From positions 79,010,628 to 79,074,627 of the forward strand of contig OY978525.1 of assembly GCA_963854835.1 (NCBI GenBank): a stretch of 64,000 bases of DNA, written 5' to 3'. The notes under the pieces were generated by a model. It was given only the letters and a program-made list of their open reading frames with translations. It ran no database searches and was not told where the DNA came from. The DNA comes from Megamerina dolium (taxonomy: Eukaryota; Arthropoda; Insecta; Diptera; Megamerinidae). A program made the position numbers and the translations under genes. Positions 56,036-64,000 of the stretch are shown piece after piece. Position 1 is the first letter of the stretch. Each line of letters starts with the position of its first letter.

Positions 56036-57460
56036 ATGGTGAAAATTGACCAACTAAAAGTGGACCAGCTTAAAAAGCTGTTGGTAGAGATGAATCTATC
56101 GTCATCAGGTGCAAAGGCGGAACTGCTGGTGAGGCTGAGGCAAGCTATGGAGGCTAAGGGAATTAATGTAGAAGAACATGAGTTCTTCGAGGAAGCCGAT
56201 ATACAAGCAGTTGTGCACGCTGAGGAAGAGAGCAAAATAGATTCGAGTGGTCAACTCATGGAATTCATGAAAACCATGATGCAACAGCAGCAACAACAGC
56301 TACAAGAAAATGCGTCTCGCATTGACTCCAAGTTTCAAGAACATTCGGTACGCCAAGAGGGCGTTATTAGTGAATTACGTACGGAAATTCAAGGAAATGC
56401 GTCTCGCATTGACTCCAAGCTTCAAGAACATTCGGCTCGCCAAGAACACGTCATCGAAAATCTACAAAAAGGAATTGAACTTAGATTTCAGGAAATTTCC
56501 GGAGCTATTAATGACAAAGTCACAGAGCTGAAAGAACATGTGGATGATTTGGATGATAAGCTGAAGGAACATGTAGACAGACATGATGACTTGGAAGAAA
56601 AGCTTGAGAAATTAGAGCGCGAACTTAATAAAATAAAAATAAGTGGAGCAACCACATCAGTGATAAGAGAGTCAACTACAATTAAACTAAAGCCACCAAT
56701 ATTTGACGGAAGCACGCCATTCAACATCTTCAAGCTTCAATTCGAGACAACAGCTTCGAAGAATCAATGGGATGACAGCGACAAGACTGCTGCTTTAATA
56801 GTCGCATTAAAAGGTAATGCTTCCGAAGTGTTACAGATGATTCCAGAGAAAGATCGGGGTAGCTACCAATCACTGATGGACACACTCCAGCGAAAATATG
56901 GAAATGAATACAAGAGTCAATTACATCGAGTGGAATTGAGATCGCGAGTGCAACGGAGTAATGAGAGCCTTCAGGAATTCGCTTCCGATATTGAGCGCTT
57001 ATGTCATCTAGCGTTCTCCGGTAATTCGGAAGAGTTCGTCGAAAAAATAAAAATAGAGGCATTCATAGATGGCATACGTGATGGAGAGACAAAGCGTGCC
57101 CTAGTCATGTCACCCAGGAATACTTATGCCGAAACAGTCAGTAGTGCCTTGACATATGAAGCCGCCAGTTTGATGTGTCGACCAATGCCACGGGTACGCC
57201 AACTAGAAACAGAAACAGCAGATCTGGTTGAAGCAGTGTGTCAGGCATTCAAATCTGTAGTGCAGCCTGAAGGAAGAACAACAGGTCGACGCGAAAACAA
57301 ATTTACTGGTAAGTGCTTTATTTGCGACAAACCAGGACACATGGCGCGTGACTGCCGTCTACGACGAAAGCGATCAAGATCGAATTCTCCAGGAAGACAA
57401 AAGAAGGAGAATAAGGTGGATAGCGATCGCTCCACTAACACAAATCCATCGTTAAACTAG
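56036..57460 (+). CDS. gag: G4 Gag
   Basis: 474 residues; ATG 9 bp after the primer site. SAP-like motif about residues 4-40; long coiled coil about 60-205 with repeats of the type NASRIDSKLQEHSARQE; capsid-type region about 215-400; CX2CX4HX4C zinc knuckle at 427-440; then a basic, serine-rich tail. It would form the particle and bind genomic RNA. SAP is unusual in Gag and could bind DNA in the nucleus or aid import; this is inference. The stop TAG at 57458 sits inside the frameshift signal. Confidence 0.92.
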   Translation: MVKIDQLKVDQLKKLLVEMNLSSSGAKAELLVRLRQAMEAKGINVEEHEFFEEADIQAVVHAEEESKIDSSGQLMEFMKTMMQQQQQQLQENASRIDSKFQEHSVRQEGVISELRTEIQGNASRIDSKLQEHSARQEHVIENLQKGIELRFQEISGAINDKVTELKEHVDDLDDKLKEHVDRHDDLEEKLEKLERELNKIKISGATTSVIRESTTIKLKPPIFDGSTPFNIFKLQFETTASKNQWDDSDKTAALIVALKGNASEVLQMIPEKDRGSYQSLMDTLQRKYGNEYKSQLHRVELRSRVQRSNESLQEFASDIERLCHLAFSGNSEEFVEKIKIEAFIDGIRDGETKRALVMSPRNTYAETVSSALTYEAASLMCRPMPRVRQLETETADLVEAVCQAFKSVVQPEGRTTGRRENKFTGKCFICDKPGHMARDCRLRRKRSRSNSPGRQKKENKVDSDRSTNTNPSLN

Positions 57461-57493
57461 ATCGAGTCAGTTCAGCGGGGCGTGAACTGACTC
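57439..57493 (+). promoter_or_regulatory. Candidate -1 frameshift signal, G4
   Basis: The gag and pol frames overlap at 57439-57460. Heptamer GTTAAAC at 57451-57457 is in gag phase (G TTA AAC) and is followed at once by TAG. After a 6-nt spacer comes a perfect 11-bp stem, 57464-57474 paired with 57483-57493, with loop GCGGGGCG. The whole block is unchanged in G1 except the stop codon. Confidence 0.78.
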
Positions 57494-60400
57494 CAACAGT
57501 GGGTTGCCCCATCATTCACATTTCACAACTACAGCGTGTGCCAAGCAGCTTGACTATTGATGGAAAATTGGACAATATGGAATTCATGTTAACCCTGGAT
57601 ACTGGTGCATCACATTCTATAATCAAGAGCGATTTGGTAAAGAGGTTTGAGCCTTTAATGGGAATAAAATTGCGTACAGCAACGGGTGAGGATGCACAAA
57701 TTCTGGGCAAGATAAAGAAACGAGTATCTATTGGAAATTGCACATGGGAACATGAATTCATTGTGGCCGACATCATCGATGACGTAATAATTGGTGTTGA
57801 TTTTATGATTGGCAACGGATTTACGTTAGATTTAAATCAACGGATACTGCGCTATGCAAATGTCGAACTACCATTGAACATCGATTACAAGCGTAGTGGG
57901 AACATCAAACGAGTACTGGCATGTCAACGCCAAGAGGTTCCAGCAAAATCAGAAGCGGTGATATGGGCACAGATGAATGTGGATGATGGGACAGGCAAGT
58001 TGTGGCTGGTGGAAGCAGATAAAGAAATAACGAATAAAAACATCATACTTGGTAGGACGTTAGTAGAACCTAAAGAAAATGGAATAGTACCGGTGCGAAT
58101 TTTAAATCCAACTAATACATCTACAGTTGTGAAGAAAGGAATGGTGATTGGTCATTGCCAGGAAGTTACTGCCATAGTAGACTGCGAAAAGGGTTCGTCG
58201 ATAAAAAGTGGAAGATCAGGAACTGTCAGAGTGGAAATAAAAGCACAGATGGAAGAATGGGCAGGCGTGCTTACCAACCAGCAAAAAGAAAAGGCTTTAC
58301 AACTATTGGAGAAGTACAGTTCAATCTTTTCTTCAAATGGAAAAACTGGAGGACGAACAACCATCGTGAAGCATCACATTGACACCGGTGATTCTAGACC
58401 AATTCGTCAAACACCACGACGAGTTCCATTGGCCAAAAGAGACGAAGCCATTAAGCTGATTTCCGATATGCAGAAACAAGGTGTTATTGAACCATCAGCG
58501 AGTCCATGGAGTTCACCAGTTGTGCTGGTAAAGAAGAAGGATGGAAGTACTCGATTCTGTGTGGATTACAGAAAGCTAAATGATATTACGAAAAAAGACA
58601 GCTATCCACTGCCAAGAATCGATGACACTCTGGACACACTATCTGGTGCGAAGTGGTTCTCAACTCTTGATTTGCAAAGTGGCTACTGGCAAGTGGAACT
58701 TGGTAAGGAAGACAAAGAGAAAACAGCTTTCAGTATTGGCGATGGTCTATGGCAATTTACAGTTATGCCATTTGGCTTATGCAATGCGCCAGCTACTTTT
58801 GAACGTTTGATGGAGCGTGTACTCAGAGGACTACACTGGAAAACGTGCTTGGTGTACCTCGATGACATTATTGTGATGGGAAAAGATTTTAACGACCACC
58901 TGGAAAAGTTGAAAGAAGTATTTGAGCGTATACAATCAGCAGGGCTTAAACTGAATATGAAAAAGTGTTCACTCTTCAGGCGAGAAGTTAAATATCTTGG
59001 TCATAAAGTAACAACAGAAGGGGTACATACCGACGAGGAGAAAGTAGCAGCAGTTCAAGAATGGCCTATTCCGTCGAATCTTCACGAGCTAAGGAGCTTC
59101 CTAGGCTTATGCACCTACTATAGACGATTTGTTCCTGGATTTGCAAACATCGCCAGCAGTCTGCATGAGTTGACAAGAAAGAACAAACCATTTGTGTGGG
59201 GCGAGGACCAACAGAAAGCATTCGAACAGCTGAAAGAAAAACTCTGTTCAGCACCAATATTAGCGTATCCAGTACCTGGTCAAAAGTTTGTGTTGGACAC
59301 AGATGCGAGTGGCTATGGAATAGGTGGTGTGCTCTCTCAGATCATAGATGGGCAAGAAAAAGTAATAGCATACTACAGTAAAATCCTGTCGAAGCCAGAA
59401 AGAAATTACTGTGTCACACGAAGAGAGTTGCTCGCAATACTGGAATGTGTAAAGTATTTCCATAAATACTTGTACGGTCAGTCATTTCATCTACGAACTG
59501 ACCACTCAGCGCTAAGGTGGTTATTGCAATTTAAAAACCCAGAAGGACAATTGGCGCGCTGGATTGAAAGGCTGCAGAGTTATGATTTTACCATCGAACA
59601 TCGTAAAGGAGGACATCACGGCAACGCGGATGCTCTATCTCGTCGTCCTTGCAAAATGGAATGTAAACATTGTTCTCGAGTGGAAAGCAAGGAGCACATT
59701 GTCGACATACGACTTACGAATATATTGCCGGAGGAGTCAGGGACCACCGAACGAGTGCAAGAAGATCAGCGGAACGACCCAGATCTCGTAAAGATTATGG
59801 AATACAAGGAGCAGGGCATACGACCAGATTGGCAAGAAATGGCTAATGAGAGTCCAATAGCAAAGGCATACTGGGCGCAGTGGCAAAGCCTGCACTTACG
59901 AGACGGATGTTTATTCCGAGCATGGGAAACTGAGGATGGAAAAATCACTAATGATCTTCTAGTGGTACCCAAGGCGAGAATAAATGAAGTGATAGCTGAG
60001 TATCACAATGCCTCCAGTGGAGGGCATTTGGGAATCACCAAAACCGTCGAGAAAATAAAGAAACGATTTTATTGGGTTGGATGTCATGACCATGTCGCTG
60101 ATTGGATTCGGAAGTGTAAGCAATGTGCAATGGCCAAAGGTCCCACTAAGAAAAGTCGAGGTAAGATGCACCAATACACCGTGGGTGCTCCATTTGAGCG
60201 AATTGCTATGGACATAGCTGGACCATTTCCAATAAGCAACGCAGGAAACAAGTATGTTCTGGTGGTTATAGATTACTTCAGTAAATGGCCTGAAGTATAC
60301 CCCATTCCAAATCAGGAAGCTAGTACAGTTGCGGATGTATTCGTCAACCAATGGGTTACTCGTTTTGGTGTACCGATGGAGTTACACTCAGACCAAGGTC

Positions 60401-61044
60401 GAAATTTCGAATCAGTTGTATTCCAAGAGATATGCCGTATGCTGGGTATATACAAAACTCGTACAACACCTTTGCATCCACAATCTGATGGCATGGTAGA
60501 ACGATTTAACCGTACCTTGGAGGAATATTTGAGAAAAGTCGTAGATAAATACCAAAGAGACTGGGATGTACATATACCAATGTTCCTCATGGCATATCGA
60601 TGCGCACAACATGATACGACGGCTACTACACCGGCAATGGCAGTTTTTGGAAACGAGTTAAGACTGCCAGCTGATTTAAAATTTGGAGTCGTAACACCAA
60701 CGAGATCAACCGAAGGTAATTATACTAGCGAAAAGCGGGAACAGTTGGATGAAGTACATCGGTTCATCAGAGAGCGGTCGCAGATGATAAGCGATAAGAT
60801 GAAGGCCAGGTATGACTTGAAAGCAAATTCAAAAGGGTTCTATGAAGGAGAGCTTGTAATGCTTCATAATCCACAACGAAAGAAAGGCCTGTCTCCTAAA
60901 CTACAGACTCATTGGGAAGGACCATATGAGATTATAGCAAAGATAAATGACGTAGTGTATCGCATTCAACGTGCCTGGAATAAAAGAGCAAAGTTTAAAG
61001 TAGTGCACTTGGAGCGACTTGCGCCATATCGAGGGGAAGTATAA
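57461..61044 (+). CDS. pol: G4 Pol: protease, RT, RNase H, integrase
   Basis: The frame is uninterrupted to TAA at 61042. It has no ATG before the protease: the first in-frame candidate at 57499 is GTG, which supports expression by -1 frameshifting from gag. Residues counted from 57499: protease Asp34 (LDTGAS), RT YLDD at 453-456, RNase H Asp600/Asp602 (LDTDASGYG), integrase zinc finger H836-H843-C873-C876, and catalytic Asp905, Asp965, Glu1001 (D59D35E). A GPY/F module lies near 1141. Total 1,181 residues from that point, normal for Ty3/Gypsy. All catalytic residues are present. Confidence 0.95.
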
Positions 61045-61082
61045 AAACTTGTTCGGGACGAACAAGGTTAAGAGGAGGGCAG

Positions 61083-61520
61083 TGTAACGAGTATCGATAG
61101 TTGATTACTCATCACTATTGTGACTGACTCTATTGGCAGCATCGAAACGAATGTCAACAAAAAGAAATAAGCGATAACCAGAACAAGCCAACGAGAAAGG
61201 AAGAGAAGAATCTCGATAAAGGAAGATTCTGGGGTGTTGCCAACAGAGTATAAATAGAGCCAGTGTTGAGTATTGACAATCAATCTAATTCAGAACGTGA
61301 TTGCGAAAACATTGATACAAAGGCAAAAGCTGCTAGTACATTTAAGTGTTATAGTAAATAGTTGATTGTAAACAGTGTTGATTGTAAATAGAGATTATTA
61401 AATAAATTGTTGCTGTATATAGTTGTATAAAATAAGTGTTGCAGTTATCATTAACAGAATCCAGTGATCGAACAAGGTAATTCAAATAGAATTAAACGTT
61501 CACAGAATAAAAACGTAACA
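61083..61520 (+). mobile_element. G4 3' LTR
   Basis: 438 bp after polypurine tract AAGAGGAGGGCAG. It reads identical to the 5' LTR, including the private variants. Confidence 0.95.
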
Positions 61521-61684
61521 ATATATAAAATAGAAAAAGAGAAAACTAAAGCGTCTTTATAAAAAAGTGTAAATTTTCCTGTGTCTTTTCGGTCAGTTCT
61601 TACGCTCTTCTTCTCGCTCTCAATTTCTCATTTGACATTGACAATAAAACAACGCGTGACGTGATTGTTACCGAGATCGTCAAT
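61521..61684. other. Outer end of the long inverted repeat and spacer
   Basis: 61521-61580 continues the right arm of the inverted repeat (ACTAAAGCGTCTTTATAAAA, AAGTGTAAATT). CTGTGTCTTTTCGGTCAG near 61580 matches, reversed, the block at 48387. The outer boundary is unclear. The remainder, containing AACGCGTGACGTGATTGTTA, may already be host sequence. Confidence 0.5.
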
Positions 61685-61688
61685 ATAT

Positions 61689-62125
61689 TGTTACGTTTTT
61701 ATTCTGTGAGCGTTTAATTCTATTTGAATTATCTTGTTCGATCACTGGATTCTGTTAATAATAACTGCAACACTTATTTTATACAACTATATACAGCAAC
61801 AATTTATTTAATAAACACTATTTACAATCAACTCTGTTTATAATCAACTATTTACAATAACACTTTAATGTACTAGCAACTTTTGCCTCTGTATAGATGT
61901 TTGCGCAGTCACGTTCGGTATTCGATTGATTTTTCTTCTCAACACTGGCTCTATTTATACTCTGTTGGCAACACCCCAGAATCTTCCTTTATCGAGATTC
62001 TTCTCTTCCTTTCTCGTTGGCTTGTTCTGGTTATCGCTTATTTCTATTTGTTGACATTCGTTTCGATGCTGCCAATAGTGTCAGTCACAATAGTGATGAG
62101 TAATCAACTATCGATACTCGTTACA
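61689..62125 (-). mobile_element. Solo family G LTR upstream of CCT5
   Basis: 437 bp, minus orientation, ATAT duplication (61685-61688, 62126-62129), no internal sequence. Its right edge is 192 bp before the CCT5 start codon. The LTR promoter would point away from the gene. Confidence 0.95.
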
Positions 62126-62317
62126 ATATCAACTACTTAAAGTGATTGGCCCCACAGTAATTGTAAGTGCTGCCAGGCTTTGATTACTATTAATAATCAC
62201 AGCATTTTCATCGTGTGTATAATATTTTGTTTTAGGAGGAAAGGATTTAGTAATTACATTTTTGGGTGTGAAATTGTATCCGCACGCATCTATATAATTA
62301 ATAATAATAGTTGAGAC
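62126..62317 (+). promoter_or_regulatory. CCT5 5' leader / promoter-proximal region
   Basis: 192 bp between the solo LTR and the ATG. It contains an inverted CCAAT box (GATTGG near 62143) and an acceptor-like TTTTGTTTTAG near 62236, which could end a leader intron. The transcription start cannot be placed; part of the promoter may lie left of the LTR. Confidence 0.45.
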
Positions 62318-62425
62318 ATGAGTGCATTTCCGGGTACCTTTGCATTTGATGAATACGGTCGACCTTTTATTATATTACGCGACCAGGAAAACCAGCGGCG
62401 AATCACAGGCACAGATGCTATCAAG
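62318..62425 (+). CDS. CCT5: CCT5 (TCP-1 epsilon) first coding exon
   Basis: ATG plus 35 further codons ending in phase 0 at a consensus splice donor (ATCAAG/GTATGT). The product begins [16 protein letters not shown] and ends [10 protein letters not shown]. This is the conserved N-terminal segment of the epsilon subunit of the TRiC/CCT chaperonin, where the FDEYGRPF core is highly characteristic. TRiC folds actin and tubulin in the cytosol. The next exon should start with a SHI-like motif; it is not in the window, so intron 1 is longer than 1.57 kb. This is the only confident host gene here. Confidence 0.88.
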
Positions 62426-63331
62426 GTATGTTTTTATTTTGGGAAAATTTGATAAATTTAAAAGAACATTAAGATATGGATGTATTCAGCATTTAAGGTG
62501 CAAAATAACGAAATTTGAAATCGTGTGATTTTTTGTGTGGTATACGAGGTACTTCCAACATTAACTATAAAATGACCATTGGTTCTGCATAAGATCTATT
62601 TTTGTGTGAGTGGATAGTTTTGCCAATGAATAAAATTCGGCTTAAAGTCTAACATAATTCGAATGGTGAAAAATATATATGGCGAGCATAACTGAATTTC
62701 ACAATGTCGTAATGACTAGGCACATAGTGTGTTGCAGGTGACTAATGGTCTTATTTATACAATATACAGAAAAACGCTTGTTAATGCTTGAGCAAAGATG
62801 CAGAATACGACACTTTGAGAAAACAAGAATAATAAATGGCATAAGTGCAAAATACGGTCTTGAGTAACCAAAAATAATAAATTGCGTCGGATACAGGTTA
62901 TTGTCATTATAATAAACTAAAAATTTTTAGGTGGTAGCGCCCATATAAGGCGTGGTTCAAGATCAAAATTCAAAATTCAGGTCGAGATTACTCGAAGACA
63001 TGCAATTTTTTTCTACAATATGGGTATCAAAATACAGGTAATTTTAATACCTTTTTATAGGTATATAATATTTCATAGTTTTTAACTTTTTAAATGTTAA
63101 GAAGAAAAATATATTTTTTTTTGTGAAATTTTAGTAAAAATCGATTTTCTTTTTCGAAAAAACCCTCATTTACCTATCAAAAATTGTGTATTATTTTAAA
63201 GGTCATAGGATTACCTTTCCAATGGTATATAAAACATATTACAGAATTTGTATATACATATTTTAAATATCTTTTTTATTATCATACTTTGCTACAGCAT
63301 AGAGGAAGAGTAGTGAGAGACATAATCAAGA
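62426..63331 (+). other. CCT5 intron 1, unassigned part
   Basis: Begins with GTATGTTTTT. AT-rich, no coding segment matching later CCT5 exons, no recognisable transposon. An intron assignment rests on the donor site and gene identity. Confidence 0.6.
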
Positions 63332-64000
63332 CTGCGTCGGGCCTATAAGGGTTATTTTTTTGCTCCTGGTCGAAGGCCGTCTATAAAAATAGACATCTTA
63401 AAATACTGTTGGTCACGAAGTCGGCGTCGGGCCTATAAGTGTTATTTTTTTTTGCGCCTGGCCATAGGCCGACTATAAAAAAAGACATCCTAATAGCCTA
63501 GACAGACGGCAGCGTTAATCCGGATTACCAGATTATTAGATTTTATTAGGTCTGCTCAATTACATTACTACCACTATCAATTTCTGTCATCTGTCACTCT
63601 TGTAAATTGACATTCACAGTTCGTAATTGATAGCTGGATTTATTTGTTCACCAACGCTTTTCATGTTGAACTGTTAACAATTGTTGAAAGTTTTTTGTTG
63701 CGAACATACCTAATATTTTGTAAAATGGATCGAGAAAAATTCACAATAGACAATTTTCAGCAGTGTTGCCATAGCAAATTGCCCTAATCCTCTTTTATTT
63801 TGAGAATTAACTCATAGAGTTTATGCGGATTAGCTGCAGTTAATGCCTGAGTTAATTCGAATTAACTCGGTAATCCGGAATTAGGCTGCCGTCTGTCTAG
63901 TCTATAAAATACTGTTGCTCGCGAAGCCGGCGTCGAGTTTATAAGGGTTATTTTTTATCACCGGGGGCTGGCTATCAAAAAAGACTGCCTAAAATACTGT
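63332..64000. repeat. Tandem repeat of about 90 bp in CCT5 intron
   Basis: Three partly diverged units share GGCGTCGGGCCTATAAG, TTATTTTTT, a CTGGCCRAAGGCCG-type core, and AAAATACTGTTG. Units begin near 63332, 63420 and, after MITE D, 63923. The array continues to the window edge. The second unit is interrupted by MITE D. Confidence 0.75.
63494..63904 (+). mobile_element. MITE D in the tandem repeat (411 bp)
   Basis: TAGCCTAGACAGACGGCAGC left end; the right end carries one mismatch (GTCTAGTCTA). Flanks TAA at 63491-63493 and 63905-63907. Neighbouring repeat units give the empty site (CCTAAAATACTG), which fixes the 3-bp duplication. Two internal deletions relative to MITE A. Confidence 0.88.

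Larger units (their letters stand above)
55569..61520 (+). mobile_element. Gypsy G4, structurally intact and apparently young
   Basis: 5,952 bp with ATAT duplication (55565-55568, 61521-61524). LTRs 55569-56006 and 61083-61520 read identical by eye. Gag and Pol frames are both uninterrupted, and the primer site (56009-56026), frameshift signal and polypurine tract (61070-61082) are all present. There is no env frame after pol, so this is a retrotransposon, not an errantivirus-like element. It is the only copy here that could be autonomous. Confidence 0.95.

Noticed and set aside
55569..61520. Endogenous retrovirus with env
   Set aside because: Only 38 bp separate the pol stop and the 3' LTR; no envelope frame exists, so it is an env-less retrotransposon.
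23115..62140. Recurring hydrophobic frames of about 70 residues with a FLSRWLVLVI-type segment
   Set aside because: They are the family G LTR read on its reverse strand; their repetition follows LTR copies, not a membrane-protein gene family.
16762..63904. TA-duplication (Tc1/mariner-type) MITE family
   Set aside because: The empty sites and all flanks fit a 3-bp TAA duplication with TAGCC ends better than a 2-bp TA.
62426..64000. Second CCT5 exon
   Set aside because: Scanned for the expected continuation after the AIK end (SHI-like start, SLGPKG-type motif) and found none; it must lie beyond the window.

Overview
This is a repeat-dominated stretch of an insect nuclear genome, most likely a higher fly (Diptera, Schizophora). 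The main reason is one host exon near the right edge, at 62318-62425, whose 36 residues match the start of the chaperonin subunit CCT5. The transposons (mauritiana-type and DD41D mariners, jockey-like LINEs, an env-less Gypsy) fit a fly. The species cannot be named from the sequence. No bacterial-type genes, rRNA or CRISPR were seen.

Layout. 1-7.8 kb: relic 3' end and LTR of the local Gypsy family, split by a 5'-truncated RNase H-bearing LINE (2078-5665), then a SINE between AT microsatellites. 7.8-16.2 kb: a rearranged mauritiana mariner, a short palindromic MITE, a jockey-like LINE, a tRNA-like fragment, and an RTE/CR1-like LINE joined head-on to a decayed R1/LOA-like LINE. 16.7-36.6 kb: a solo LTR carrying a TAA-flanked MITE, followed by a tandem duplication. 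Unit 1 is about 17650-23956 and unit 2 is 23957-36574. Each unit holds repeat R, MITE B, a DD41D mariner, MITE C, a relic integrase and a Gypsy end. Unit 2 was later hit by a full-length Gypsy (24543-30497). 35.7-43.4 kb: an internally deleted Gypsy on the minus strand, then repeat R again in inverted orientation. 43.9-48 kb: a relic PIF/Harbinger transposon (transposase plus BESS-like partner) interrupted by a mariner and a SINE. 48.4-61.6 kb: an element with long inverted repeats, split by two Gypsy copies; one of these (55569-61520) is structurally intact. 61.7-64 kb: a solo LTR about 190 bp upstream of CCT5 exon 1, then CCT5 intron 1 with a tandem repeat and MITE D.

The dominant system is one env-less Ty3/Gypsy family, 'family G': 438-bp LTRs, a tRNA-Leu-type primer site, a SAP-domain Gag and a D59D35E integrase. 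A gag-pol junction has a GTTAAAC heptamer, the gag stop and a perfect 11-bp hairpin, which together look like a programmed -1 frameshift signal. Copy G4 could supply proteins to the deleted copies G3 and G5. All TE proteins were assigned by recognising motifs by eye; no database search was run.
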